A DNA stretch of 64,000 nucleotides from assembly GCA_009746045.1 (NCBI GenBank), contig RPFO01000819.1:746382-810381 (forward strand), in the 5' to 3' direction. Both the position numbers and the translations under genes were made by a program. The DNA is from Mesostigma viride (lineage: Eukaryota > Streptophyta > Mesostigmatophyceae > Mesostigmatales > Mesostigmataceae). Shown here piece after piece: positions 31,700 through 43,501 of this stretch (positions are counted from its first letter, which is position 1; every line of letters begins with the position of its first letter). The notes under the pieces were generated by a model. It was not told the origin of the DNA and did no database searches. It worked only from the letters and a program-made list of their open reading frames with translations.

Positions 31700-34600
31700 C
31701 TTGAGCCTGCACACATCCCTGAACCCTGGAGGGTGCCCCCAGGGGTGTGTAATGAAGCTGCTAGTGACAGCAGTGAGGGGCAGCCCCATGCTCTAGTGAA
31801 AGAGCCTATTGGACACGATGGGGCAAGCTTGGTTACCACAGAGAGTATGCCAGCTGTAGCTGCAGTGGTTACTCGCCAACGTGCCCGCCATGGCGGTGCT
31901 GAGCCTGAGGTAGGACCTGGTGATGTGGACCCAGGTGGATCTCAGAAGCATTCTGACCGTGCAGGACTGGCACAGGATGGTCAGGATGAGGATAGGGCTG
32001 GAGACAGTCTGACAGGCACGACCCTGGTGCCTCCTGTACATAAGGGATCTGTACATACCTTGAGTGCTAATAATGACAATAAAAGGTTTTCTCTCTTGTA
32101 TGACATTGCCTCAAGGTTGCATACCATGTTTGGCCATGCAGCTCAGTCTTTGCAAGTTGCTAGACGGCTGGGAGGAAGTGAGTTGTACTCCATCTGCCAA
32201 CAGGTTGCTCAAGCTTGCAAGTGCAGGCTAGTTGCTAGAAAGCCCAAGCAGTCTCATGCCAGGACTCCTATTTTGCAGCCAGGCCATGTGCAGGTAGATA
32301 TTCAGAGAATCAGGGGTTTGAAGCTGCTGGTGGCAGTGGACAGATATACCAAGTACAAGACCCTAGAGATCCTGCCTGACATGGAGAAGCCTACATTGAT
32401 TGCTGCTCTGAAGTTGACAAGGAGCAGGTACCCTGGGTTGGAGTTGTTGCAGTGTGACATTCAGTTTGAGTGCTGTGAGAACCTGCCAGAGTTTCCAGAG
32501 TTGCTGATTACACCCAGGGAGAGCCACGGCCAGCAAGGGGTGGTGGAGAGAGCCATCCAAGAGATCAAGACTGTGCTGCTGGTGGAGAGGATTCCAAGGA
32601 CGTCATCTGCCATTGTGACATCTGCATGGCTACGTTCTGTGGAGGACAGGCTGAACCTGAGGACTCCCATGTTCTTTGGTGACATTGCCATCAATCCTCT
32701 TATGCTGCATACCAGGATGCTGCCAGCTGATGCTGAGCAGGCATGGAAGGAGAAGCTAGAGGCCAAGTTCCTCAAGCTGAGGCAGAAAGACAAGGGCTGG
32801 AGTGTCCTAGAACCTAACGTTGGACAACAGGTTGTTGTGTGGAAGGAACCAAGCTTTCCAGGGAAACGTGGCAGCTGGCATGATGGGGTGGTGACCCGAG
32901 TAGAAGCCGCTGGCCATAAGTGCTGGGTGGCCATTGATGGCTCCCAAGCAGTGCACCGTCTGTCCTGGTCAAAGATCCGTCCCCGGGGAGGTAATCAAGG
33001 AGACCTCTTCCAGGTGCCCGCTGGTGTACAAGGCGGGGGTGACGTGGAGCTTCCTGATCAGGGTGCTACAGCTGTATCGAGCCCTCAGGGTGACCCTGGC
33101 CCGGCCCCTGGGGTACCTTCACATACGGTGGTTGGGCAAGCAGGCGGACAGGCTGCACCTCCGGAACGGCCCGACACCAGGCCTAGGGGTGTGCGTCTAT
33201 CAGATATTGTACAGGCTTTGCAAAGAGCCAAGAAGGAGCCTAAGGTGTCCAAGCTTGTCCAGTTGGATGAACCTGAGGTAGCTGCCATGGAGATAGATAC
33301 CAATGCACAGGTTTCTGTCATGGGACCTCAGCATACAGGAGAACTGCTGGTCGGAGAACCAAGTTGCCCCTGGGTGTCTGATTTCAGTGGTAGGACGCAT
33401 CTAAGGGTGTTGGGAGAGGTTACTGCCCCTGTCATGGGTGTGGATGTGACCTTCCTTGTCCTAGAGGACTATGATGGCCCTGTGATTTTGGGTCAGAATT
33501 TTCTGGGCAATCCTGGGATTTCTATCAGAGCTACAGCTCTGAGAAGAGATGGCTGGGGGATGATTCCCCTAGAAAATTTCAGGACAACATTTCCAGTCAG
33601 GTGCAGGGCCAAGCCGGTCAAGGGTGTAAAATGGGATGAAGGGGAGGTGCCCCCAGCGGCCAGTTTGGTGATTCCAGCTGTGTTGCACCCCAGCAGTATT
33701 GGCATAACTCACAGGAGCCTTGCTGCACACTCTCCTTTGACATATGACCAGCTGGTCCAAGAGATGAGCTCGCCTACTTTGTTTGAGGCTTGGAAGCTCG
33801 CCTTCTCCAAGGCATTGGAGGAGTGGTTGCAGTTTGAGTGTGCTGCACCAACAGACAGACGTCCCCCAGCATCAAGGAAGCTTGCTTTGAGATTTGTGCT
33901 GAAGAGGAAGGTTGTGGATGAGGTATCAGTGCCCCATGTCAGGCCTGTCCTGAATGAGTATCACGGCACGGGGAGTCTGCCAGGAGAGGAGCTATACACG
34001 CCAGGGATGCTACACGACACATGGAGAATTTTGCTATGTCTCTACGTGGGGTTGCTGAACAGGGGAGCAGCTATGTCATCAGTGCTGCTGGACTTCAAGA
34101 GGGCATTTTTAAAATCTGATCCAGAAGTGGCCAGGAGGGTGTGGAAGCAGGATGAGCCTTACTGTGTTGAGGTGCCTGCCATCTGGAAGCTGGAGCTGCA
34201 TCAACAATTCCTGGTTATTCTGAAGGGCCTGGAAGGACTCAGGTCGAGCCCAATCATCTGGAGACTCACGCTGCAGGAAGCTCTGATCAGTGAGTGTGGC
34301 TTGAGAGTGTCTTCAGTTGATCCCTGTTTGCTGCTGGCCCAATGGGAGGGTCTGCCAGTGTATGCTAGTTTGCATGGAGATGATCTGCATTTGCTAGCCC
34401 CCACGACCTGGCTGAAGAAGTTTATTCCTGTCATCAGTGGCAAGTTTTCACTGGGCAAGGAGCTGTGGCAGGAGCCCAACAAGCCTGTAGTGTTCTGTGG
34501 AATGCAGGCTACCCTGTTCAGGAGGGACGGGGAGTGGAGTATCAGGCTTCAGGCTGGAGGAGATTATAAACAGACCATTGTGAAGGCCTTGCCAGAGAAG

Positions 34601-35289
34601 ATCACCCAGGCTGCAGGACCTGAGTTGAGAGGCATGTGGGCCTGGTTTGCCAGCATCTGTGGTCCGTCTTTGATGGTCCATAGCAGAATGCCTGATGAGG
34701 TGCTTGAGGATGAGAAGCCTCGAGTCATAGCCCGGTTGGTGGAGAGTACCCCTGATCTGATTTTGTCTGGGATTGACTTTGCCCAGCCTATCACCTTGGA
34801 GATCTTTGTTGACAGTTCCATGGATGCTCGCCAGGTTACCAAGGTCAGGGGGAGATCTGCTGCTCTGTTTGCTTTTTATCAGAGCAGGGCAAGTTTGTTC
34901 AGCTGGTACAGCAGACTGCAGAAGAGGGTCTGTATCAGTTCAGATGTGGCAGAATGCAGGGCCATATGCGAGGGGATCCAGTCCAGCCTGTACATAAAGG
35001 AGTTAATGCTGGAGCTGGCTTCAGTTACCCCTTGGACCTTGCAGATGGAGACGTTGTTGCTAACAGACAGCATGGGTATGGTCCAGTTTGTTCACAAGCA
35101 GCTGGCCAGAGCCGGGACCTGGATTATTTGTTGCTGAAGGAGTTGGCCAGTTTGGTTGACTTGAAGCATATCCCTGGCGAGGAGAACCCTGCTGATGCAT
35201 TGACAAAGCTGCCACACAAGGCCCCAGCCCAGTACAATGTACTGAGGAAGCTCATGAATGCTGACTGTCAAGTCGGTCTATCTGTCTAA
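31700..35289 (+). pseudogene. pol: Copia-like pol, one frameshift in RNase H
   Basis: It follows the gag stop in frame and is open through integrase, the protease-like segment and RT. One base is lost near 35107 (gccagagccggg for gccaggagccggg), which truncates RNase H after KQLARA. The remaining RNase H codons continue in another frame to 35289. Otherwise it is almost identical to the intact copy, so the lesion is recent. Confidence 0.9.
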
Positions 35290-35877
35290 AAGCTGAGAGC
35301 TGGGTGCTTAAGTCTCTGGATATCAGGCTGGGAGCTTGATTGTACATAATCCTGAGCACACCTTGAGGGGTGAGACATGTCTCTGGTGTGGGAATGTCTG
35401 ACATTGTCTCTGATGGAGAGATGTCTATTTCATCTCAGTCTGAGGTTTCCCCAGATCTGTGGTTTGTGGGCGGGGTTCGATTCCCTGGTGCCGTCTTAAG
35501 GCGGAGTTTCACGGACTGGCTGACCCATCCACCATGCTGGTGAGGTGGCGACAGGTCCCCTGATTTTCCACGGTTGGAACGAGTATAGGAGCTTGTGTTT
35601 TGCATGTGCTTCGCGTAGATGTTGTGTCTGGTTCGATAAGGGGCAGCAGACCGGCGCCGACTCCCGTCTGGGGGTCAGCAATGTTTTCTGATGAGCTGTT
35701 GTGGGTGATCTGTGGGGTTTCGCCTAAGGTCCTGAAGGTTGTACATACTTCTCAAGTTCTTAACTGAACACCTATGGGCTGCCACAGTTGGCCAACCTCT
35801 TGTACATGGGTAACACAACGAGCCTCCCGTGAAGGGATAGGGACTCATTGTAATTTGTTTGTGCTCCTGAGCCAGTA
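35290..35877 (+). other. Copia-like 3' untranslated region up to the palindrome insertion
   Basis: The same region as 27168-27780 with a small deletion (ggggtttt lost near 35430). It is interrupted after gagccagta by the palindromic element. The rest resumes at 36918 and ends with the polypurine tract at 37055-37068. Confidence 0.7.
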
Positions 35878-36917
35878 TAGTTATTATAAATAGTGACGGA
35901 ACCTTTTTGCCACTTGGGCAATTAGGTCCGTCACTATTTATCCGGCGAAAACCACTCGCCGGTATCTATTCCGCGTTAAGTTCACGTGAACGTGGCGCGG
36001 AATTGATACCGGCGAGTGGTTTTCGCCGGATAAATAGTGACGGACCTAATTGCCCAAGTGGCAAAAAGGTTCCGTCACTATTTATAATAACTAAAACGTC
36101 GTAGTGTGGGGGCCGATATCTATCGTACCGCTGATGCCTACTGCAGTACCGAATCTCGCCTTAACGATATTCCAACCGGGCATATTTTCCCTTCTGGCAC
36201 TTTCGTTTGGCCTTCTGGTATCAATTCCTTCCGGTATTCGGAAATACCCGTGTCACCACAGGGATTCGAACCCCCGACTTACGAGGTCTTAGTTATTATA
36301 AATAGTGACGGAACCTTTTTGCCACTTGGGCAATTAGGTCCGTCACTATTTATCCGGCGAAAACCACTCGCCGGTATCTATTCCGCGTTAAGTTCACGTG
36401 AACGTGGCGCGGAATTGATACCGGCGAGTGGTTTTCGCCGGATAAATAGTGACGGACCTAATTGCCCAAGTGGCAAAAAGGTTCCGTCACTATTTATAAT
36501 AACTAAGACCTCGTAAGTCGGGGGTTCGAATCCCTGTGGTGACACGGGTATTTCCGAATACCGGAAGGAATTGATACCAGAAGGCCAAACGAAAGTGCCA
36601 GAAGGGAAAATATGCCCGGTTGGAATATCGTTAAGGCGAGATTCGGTACTGCAGTAGGCATCAGCGGTACGATAGATATCGGCCCCCACACTACGACGTT
36701 TTAGTTATTATAAATAGTGACGGAACCTTTTTGCCACTTGGGCAATTAGGTCCGTCACTATTTATCCGGCGAAAACCACTCGCCGGTATCAATTCCGCGC
36801 CACGTTCACGTGAACTTAACGCGGAATAGATACCGGCGAGTGGTTTTCGCCGGATAAATAGTGACGGACCTAATTGCCCAAGTGGCAAAAAGGTTCCGTC
36901 ACTATTTATAATAACTA
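35878..36917. mobile_element. 1,040-bp palindromic element made of three nested palindromes (TSD GTA)
   Basis: The whole unit is its own reverse complement around 36397.5 except for a few bases at the very centre. It consists of three 216-bp blocks (35878-36093, 36290-36505, 36702-36917), each itself a near-perfect hairpin starting TAGTTATTATAAATAG and ending with its complement. They are separated by two 196-bp spacers (36094-36289 and 36506-36701) that are exact reverse complements of each other. It is inserted once in the copia 3' region, flanked by GTA at 35875-35877 and 36918-36920. The other copia copies have the empty site. Open frames on either strand are symmetrical shadows. No transposase is encoded, so it must be mobilised in trans. 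Confidence 0.9.
36520..36536 (+). other. tRNA T-arm-like sequence in the palindrome spacer
   Basis: ggggg-ttcgaat-ccctg has a Pol III B-box form (GGTTCGAATCC). A mirror copy lies at 36259-36275 on the other strand. A matching 7-bp acceptor-like pairing exists between gtcacta in the adjacent palindrome arm (36486-36492) and tggtgac (36537-36543), but the enclosed sequence is about 58 nt and lacks a D arm. I read it as a tRNA-derived relic and not a tRNA gene. Confidence 0.35.
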
Positions 36918-37072
36918 GTATGGGTACTATGTACATATAATAAGGAATCCAAGCTGACTGTCATGCCCAGCGGGTTGTGACTTGTAGTCTGGGGAGGATA
37001 TCCAGTACCCATTGTGTGTGTTTGTATGTAGACTTGTGTGAGCTGCTACAGCTCAAGAAAAGAAAGGATTGG

Positions 37073-37768
37073 AGTTAACGCCAAGCGCATTGGCGTGATC
37101 CTGATTCGGCATATCTCTGCGATTCCAGCGGCACCGGAACGAGTTCATTCCGACAAGTATCAAGAAAGTTATGGCGTTCCGACTTCCCGGTCGCGCGCGA
37201 GCGCGAGCCGGCTGTTCTTCTAAGTCAGACGTGAATATTTGCCGACGACATATGGGGTCGACAGTAATTCCTGGGCTGACAGGAATTAGGTGCTGTACCT
37301 ACGACGGTATTGGATTAATACGTCGTACGCAGGAAATAGGAACCTTAACCTGTGGTCTGTTGGTACCGCAGGCTTAGTCCTGGACTTCTAGGTGCAGATG
37401 CAATAGTCACTGTGGACTGTGCTCTGTGGTCACTGTGCCTGTATGGCAGACCTACTGTATAGGAGTTGGGCGCTGTACAGGTAGTGAATACTGTACCGGG
37501 GGTGTTATTACTGAGCAGGCCTCCTAGGCTGCTCAGGACTAGCAAGCACAGTGCACAAGTATATAAACAATAGGCCAGTGCCAAATGGGCATCTCTTGCG
37601 AGCCCGCCTCACGTGTTGTGCCTTGACTTGGCAAGCTCGTGTACAAGCCTCAAGTGTGTGAGCGCTGTAACATTATCCAATTTTAACAAAGCTCCGTTTC
37701 CAACCATATCACACATTGCTGCATTGCAACCATATCCTTCACATTGCGTGTGATAAGAACGTTTAACT
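37073..37768 (+). repeat. Copia-like LTR
   Basis: 696 bp, the 3' LTR of the element whose internal region spans 28611-37072. Its right end reads gataagaacgtttaact and directly abuts RNase H sequence of another copy (ctatcaccttggag). It was therefore inserted in, or recombined into, a pol gene. The partner 5-bp duplication ctatc is not found on the left side. Confidence 0.85.
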
Positions 37769-38271
37769 CTATCACCTTGGAGATCTTTGTTGACAGTTCC
37801 ATGGATGCTCGCCAGGTTACCAAGGTCAGGGGGAGATCTGCTGCTCTGTTTGCTTTTTATCAGAGCAGGGCAAGTTTGTTCAGCTGGTACAGCAGACTGC
37901 AGAAGAGGGTCTGTATCAGTTCAGATGTGGCAGAATGCAGGGCCATATGCGAGGGGATCCAGTCCAGCTTGTACATAAAGGAGTTAATGCTGGAGCTGGC
38001 TTCAGTTACCCCTTGGACCTTGCAGATGGAGACGTTGTTGCTAACAGACAGCATGGGTATGGTCCAGTTTGTTCACAAGCAGCTGGCCAGAAGCCGGGAC
38101 CTGGATTATTTGTTGCTGAAGGAGTTGGCCAGTTTGGTTGAGTTGAAGCATATCCCTGGCGAGGAGAACCCTGCTGATGCATTGACAAAGCTGCCACACA
38201 AGGCCCCAGCCCAGTACAATGTACTGAAGAAGCTCATGAATGCTGACTGTCAAGTCGGTCTATCTGTCTAA
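37769..38271 (+). pseudogene. pol: Copia-like RNase H fragment (3' end of the founding element)
   Basis: It begins inside pol at TITLEIFVDSS and continues to the normal stop. It carries private changes (SLVELKHI, LKKLMNADC) not seen in the other copies. It leads to a complete 3' region and the founder-type LTR at 39017. It is therefore probably the true 3' end of the element that starts at 8274. Confidence 0.85.
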
Positions 38272-39016
38272 AAGCTGAGAGCTGGGTGAAGTCTCTGGAT
38301 ATCAGGCTGGGAGCTTGATTGTACATAATCCTGAGCACACCTTGAGGGGTGAGACATGTCTCTGGTGTGGGAATGTCTGACATTGTCTCTGATGGAGAGA
38401 TGTCTATCTGGGGTTTTCATCTCAGTCTGAGGTTTCCCCAGATCTGTGGTTTGTGGGCGGGGTTCGATTCCCTGGTGCCGTCTTAAGGCGGAGTTTCACG
38501 GACTGGCTGACCCATCCACCATGCTGGTGAGGTGGCGACAGGTCCCCTGATTTTCCACGGTTGGAACGAGTATGGGAGCTTGTGTTTTGCATGTGCTTCG
38601 CGTAGATGTTGTGTCTGGTTCGATAAGGGGCAGCAGACCGGCGCCGACTCCCGTCTGGGGGTCAGCAATGTTTTCTGATGAGCTGTTGTGGGTGATCTGT
38701 GGGGTTTCGCCTAAGGTCCTGAAGGTTGTACATACTTCTCAAGTTCTTAGCTGAACACCTATGGGCTGCCACAGTTGGCCAACCTCTTGTACATGGGTAA
38801 CACAACGAGCCTCCCGTGAAGGGATAGGGACTCATTGTAATTTGTTTGTGCTCCTGAGCCAGTATGGGTGCTATGTACATATAATAAGGAATCCAAGCTG
38901 ACTGTCATGCCCAGCGGGTTGTGACTTGTAGTCGAGGGAGGATGTCCAGTACCCATTGTGTGTGTTTGTATGTAGACTTGTGTGAGCTGCTACAGCTCAA
39001 GAAAAGAAAGGATTGG
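38272..39016 (+). other. Copia-like 3' untranslated region of the founding element
   Basis: Complete, with a 4-bp loss near 38288 (gggtgaagtc), the T-arm-like hairpin near 38462, and the polypurine tract aagaaaagaaagga before the LTR. No gene. Confidence 0.7.
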
Positions 39017-39292
39017 AGTTAACGCCAAGCGCATTGGCGTGATCCTGATTCGGCATATCTCTGCGATTCCAGCGGCACCGGAACGAGTTCATTCCGACAA
39101 GTATCAAGAAAGTTATGGCGTTCCGACTTCCCGGTCGCGCGCGAGCGCGAGCCGGCTGTTCTTCTAAGTCGGACGTGAATATTTGCCGACGACATATGGG
39201 GTCGACAGTAATTCCTGGGCTGACAGGAATTAGGTGCTGAGCCTACGACGGTATTGGGTTAATACGTCGTACGCAGGAAATAGGAACCTTAA

Positions 39293-41017
39293 CCCTTAAA
39301 TGGTACTGAGTCCGTTTTCGTGGCTCCAGTTGAAGTCCTACCACTGTAACGGACTGAGTTTGTGGCAGAACCAGGCGCCGCGCCAAAAATAATTTAACGG
39401 TCAAACCTGGGGGGATCGATAGATCTAGACGTACTCTATGCCTGGCACTATTCAGACCGTACTTTGGACAACTGGCCAGGGAGATATACTCAATCAAAGT
39501 TGGGGGGGTACCATGGTCAAACGGGACCGACGTGAGTGAAAATAATTGACGTCCGCGGCTATGGCGGTGCAGGCAAATGACTGGTACGAGAGCATGGCTT
39601 GGAATTTCGAACTCAAAATTTGTAGTCATTATCCTTGATTGTTAGAAAGGTTATATCTCTGGCCGTGAAGCGTCTGGATGTGCGCAAGTATGTCTCTAGG
39701 TTCTAATCGGTGCAGCAGATCCTGTCAGCGGCCAGGCGGTGACAGTGCGTATGCTACCTGTTGTTCGGAAGCAAACGTCCATATATTTGCGCGTGGATAA
39801 ACTTGTTACGTTATTCTTGACATGTTTTATTAGCGATGACGGCCAGGAAAGGTTCGAGGCTGTGTCCGTGAGGTGGGAGTGATGGCTCCCGCACAGCAGG
39901 TAATCTGCAGTTTCGACCTGGTACGTATTAACATGTTAGCGTTTATACATTACAGTACCAAGTCGTCCTATCGTTTATAAACTAGTTGTAGACATGTAAT
40001 CGATGGTTTTTGCTTGTCGTTTTGTTGCTTTAGTGCTTGTACGCGTTCGCTTGTGATGGTTGGGGAATACCACTATGTCACGCAGATTTTGGACCAGATT
40101 TGATTGCTATTAGCTGAGGCTTCAACGAAACCAGTGAAGTAGCGTTTGTTATTGTCTCAAAACATGGTGGGCTTGATAAGGGGATGCTTTTCCCTGCACA
40201 GACATAGCGAGACAAGTGGTTTTCTGGCCAGCTCGATCTAGGCATTGCTTCTTGGTTTGCTGGCCCAAGTTATCCTTCTGCTTGTGCGTCCATAGTGCAT
40301 GCAAGAAACATGAATGGCCGGGGCCTGCTTGCATGGAAGCATAACCAGGTTAGTTCTTTTGTTTTTTTTTTCATTGCCAATCATTGGAATTGCTTTATAG
40401 AGTGTTGGATGCATTGATAATGTAGCTCCTTGTGAACCCCTTCTACGCTTGGTTTTGGGCCTTGGCACAAGCTTTATACTTGTTGTATAGCATGCTGTTG
40501 TGATTTTTAAGCTGGAAATGTGTTTGGGAATCCATGTGTGGCCATCTATGATGTTTTGTACCACGTTGGAATTGAATGCCCATACGGTAGTGCTAGCAAA
40601 ACACCCCAAAATAACTGCACCCGTTATAACGGTCTGAGCTATTTTGGGCTGTATGCTAGCTAGCCTGTGCAGTTCTATGGCATGTCATGTTGTGAATGCA
40701 TCTATGGCATGCCTGTGATTATCTTTAACTCCCCTCAAAGGGCCAGGGTCATCAGATTTTGAGAAACGGTCCATATTGCATTATATATCTCTTGAACCCC
40801 ATCTGCACCGTACCCCCTTGGGGGGGGTGCTATTTATAGCAGCTGTGGGGCATAGATATGTGACCAATGACATGCATGACCCCAAAGTTATTTGATATAA
40901 AAGCATCCTTGGTTCCAAGGGTGGGCCAGAAAATGTTATTTGGCTAGATACTCTCATACTTACTAAGATACCCATACTCAGTCCGTTCTGGTGGTTCCAG
41001 TTGACACCATTTAAGGG
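39293..41017. mobile_element. piggyBac-type element, non-autonomous (TSD TTAA)
   Basis: Flanked by TTAA (39289-39292 and 41018-41021) with ends CCCTTAAATGGT...ACCATTTAAGGG, a perfect 12-bp inverted repeat. TTAA targets and CCC-starting ends are diagnostic of piggyBac. A second motif, actgagtccgtt with tggctccagttga, is repeated inverted near both ends. 1,725 bp with no transposase frame. It contains a cassette homologous to the hAT elements at 39579-40346. Confidence 0.85.
39579..40346 (+). repeat. Shared transposon cassette, copy C (in the piggyBac-type element)
   Basis: It aligns by eye with 48324-49085 of the second hAT element over its whole length. Common blocks are gactggtacgagagcatgg at the start, gacggccaggaaagg, tgatggttggggaatacca, cagattttggaccagattt, acaagtggttttctggcca, and gcctgcttgcatggaagcata at the end. 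Stops interrupt every frame in at least one copy. Confidence 0.75.
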
Positions 41018-41451
41018 TTAACCTGTGGTCTGGTGGTACCGCAGGCCTAGTCCTGGACTTCTAGGTGCAGATGCAATAATCACTGTGGTGACTGTACTCT
41101 GTGGTCACTGTGCCTGTATGGCAGACCTACTGTATAGGAACTGGGCGCTGTACAGGTAGTGAATACTGTACCGGGGGTGTTATTACTGAGCAGGCCTCCT
41201 AGGCTGCTCAGGACTAGCAAGCACAGTGCACAAGTATATAAACAATAGGCCAGTGCCAATTGGGCATCTCTTGCGAGCCCGCCTCACGTGTTTTTGCCTT
41301 GACTTGGCAAGCGCGTGTACAAGCCTCAAGTGTGTGAGCGCTGTAACATTATCCAATTTTAACAAAGCTCCGTTTCCAACCATATTCACACATTGCTGCA
41401 TTGCAACCATATCCTTCACATTGCGTTTGCTATAAGAACGTTAACTCACTT

Positions 41452-41775
41452 AGCTCGCACCAACCAGGTAGACACCTCACGTGGCCCCCCCGCAGGGCTG
41501 CGCCCAGCTCAGCCTGGCCGGCACCTCCTTACGTGGGCCGGGCCGGCCCAGCAATGCTCGCCGCCGCAACCTTGGCCCGCACCTTCAAAGAACAGCTAGT
41601 CGCAGACATGGGGGGGCTAGGTCTATCCGTGATTTGGAACAAGATGATGGACAAGGCCAAGTGGGCCCAGGTCATAGAGGACAACGAACCCGGGCTCCCG
41701 TGGGGAAGCGCCCGCGTGTGCAAACATACGGGAGGCACGCCAGACAGGTCCCCTAGGGTAGAGGGCTTAGACTAG
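41452..41775 (+). pseudogene. LINE ORF2 C-terminus, continuation after the copia cluster
   Basis: It directly continues the frame cut at 8273 (HLARTNQVDTSRGP). It shifts frame once near 41520, then reads LARTFKEQLVADMGG... to a TAG stop at 41773-41775. With the upstream part it completes the LINE's 3' end. Confidence 0.75.
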
Positions 41776-41828
41776 TTGTTGTAGATAGATGTTGTAGATA
41801 GATTAGACCGGTAGTAGGACTGTTTGCA

Positions 41829-42238
41829 CCCATCCATCCATCCATCCATACATCCATACATCCATCCATCCATCCATCCATCCATCCATCCATCCATCCA
41901 TCCATCCATCCATCCATCCATCCATCCATCCATCCATCCATCCATCCATCCATCCATCCATCCATCCATCCATCCATCCATCCATCCATCCATCCATCCA
42001 TCCATCCATCCATCCATCCATCCATCCATCCATCCATCCATCCATCCATCCATCCATCCATCCATCCATCCATCCATCCATCCATCCATCCATCCATCCA
42101 TCCATCCATCCATCCATCCATCCATCCATCCATCCATCCATCCATCCATCCATCCATCCATCCATCCATCCATCCATCCATCCATCCATCCATCCATCCA
42201 TCCATCCATCCATCCATCCATCCATCCATCCATCCATC
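41829..42238. repeat. (CATC)n microsatellite, probable LINE 3' tail
   Basis: About 100 units of catc with a few cata variants near 41847-41860. It sits 50 bp after the LINE stop codon. Several LINE groups end in short tandem repeats, so this is likely the expanded 3' tail. Frames through it (IHPS, MDGW) are artefacts. Confidence 0.9.
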
Positions 42239-42485
42239 GGGGTCAATGCTCCGTGACTCCCCAACGGGAGCACGAGTCTAATTAATTAATTAATTAATTA
42301 ATACTGTGCGTGAAATAAGACCCGAGGTCAGCTGACATGCGCGTATATCTACAAGAGCGGGCATTCTTAGCTTAGCCCTAAGCACGTAATCACCGATAAA
42401 TCATAAATCAACCATCAAAATTTCGCAGAATTCATGCATGATGCTTTTGTGATTGAGTAATAATGTAGCTTGTGAGAAATGCCAC

Positions 42486-42576
<91 letters not shown>
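42239..42576. repeat. Intergenic sequence with (TAAT)n and (AAGT)n tracts
   Basis: Contains attaattaatt at 42279-42301 and a 90-bp (AAGT)n run at 42486-42576 that the gypsy LTR adjoins. No gene. Confidence 0.85.
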
Positions 42577-42577
<1 letters not shown>

Positions 42578-43279
42578 GTAACAACCAAATGTTACATCCA
42601 AAGTTTTCCTACTGTTGATCTTATTATGAGTTCTTTAGGACAATTATTTGGGAAGTTAGGAGGCTTCGACGTCTGACGGATATTGGGCCTGCTGAGATCT
42701 GCAGAATTTATTGTTCTACCCTCATTGGTCGTGGCCTGATCCACGTAGGGTACTTTGCATGGTTTTGTTCAGTCAGTCATAGATTCTCTTTAATACCGTT
42801 GTACCTGGTGGATCTGGTTCCAGGTCATGGAGATTTCGTATGTGCTGGCTTTGTGTTGTGTTGAGGATTCGGGAGCTAAGATCTTATCTTGAGTGATTCT
42901 CACTTTTGATTGGTCCTTCCGGGTTAGGACTGAGCCGACTCTGCGTGCACGATGACTTTTATCCTGTTTGTGGCGGCTGAGCATGTGTGCGTGTAAGAAA
43001 GCTAAAGCTATGGTGTAATTCAAGGGTTTCCTTGTTTCATCAATCAAACAACCCTCGCTAAAAGTCAACTATAACTTCAACAGATAGTCGACTTGGATAT
43101 AACATTGTCTGTTGTGTCTAACAAGGGTGGGGACTCATTCCCTTAACTGTTGAAGATCCATCTTCATTGCTTCTCTGGACGTGAAGTTATCTGTCGCGAC
43201 TCCAACCCAGGTATAAAGATCTTTTCACATCAATGTTGAAACTGAGGCTGTTGCAAACACAACATTTTTAGTCGTTACA
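42577..43279 (+). repeat. Gypsy 5' LTR
   Basis: 703 bp, from TGTAACAACCAAATGTTACA to ...GTCGTTACA. Defined on the left by comparison with the 3' LTR start at 63499 and on the right by the primer-binding site. The terminal sequence TGTAAC...GTTACA is an inverted repeat. Confidence 0.9.
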
Positions 43280-43280
43280 T

Positions 43281-43292
43281 TGGTATCGGAGG
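43281..43292 (+). promoter_or_regulatory. Gypsy primer-binding site (initiator tRNA-Met type)
   Basis: tggtatcggagg lies one base after the LTR. It matches the common plant-type tRNA-iMet site TGGTATCAGAG with one substitution. It would prime minus-strand DNA synthesis. Confidence 0.75.
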
Positions 43293-43501
43293 TTTCTACC
43301 TCGGTGTTGGTTGTCTTGATAGTATTAGTTCACGGTTAACAATGGAATTCTTGCCTGACCCAGAGAGGGTACGTTATGCTGTGTGTTCGGACAGTTTTTA
43401 GAGTGTGACTCATCCTTATGTGACAGTCTTGCTCTGAGAGCTGCTTTGAGCTTACAAGTCTCTAACGTTTCCCCAGTCCGGCATGCGCGACCCATGGAGT
43501 G

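Larger units (their letters stand above)
39017..41446 (+). repeat. Copia-like 3' LTR split by a piggyBac-type element
   Basis: LTR parts 39017-39292 and 41018-41446 match the 5' LTR at 8274 almost exactly; one difference is ctataagaacg for ctaagaacg near the end. Together they are normal LTR length. The following CACTT is the cluster's target duplication. Confidence 0.88.

Noticed and set aside
36484-36544. A tRNA gene with anticodon-like loop ctcgtaa
   Set aside because: The acceptor and T stems can be drawn, but the fold is about 58 nt, has no D arm and a weak anticodon stem, and half of it lies in the palindrome arm.
35878-36917. CRISPR-like array of three repeats and two spacers
   Set aside because: The repeats are 216 bp, the spacers are reverse complements of each other, and the context is a eukaryotic transposon insertion.
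35907-36936. Mirror-image ORFs of 60-136 codons containing GFEPPTYEV
   Set aside because: They appear symmetrically because the DNA is palindromic. The GFEPPT string is the usual translation of a tRNA T-arm.
41753-42285. Repeat proteins of MDGW or IHPS units
   Set aside because: They are translations of the (CATC)n microsatellite.
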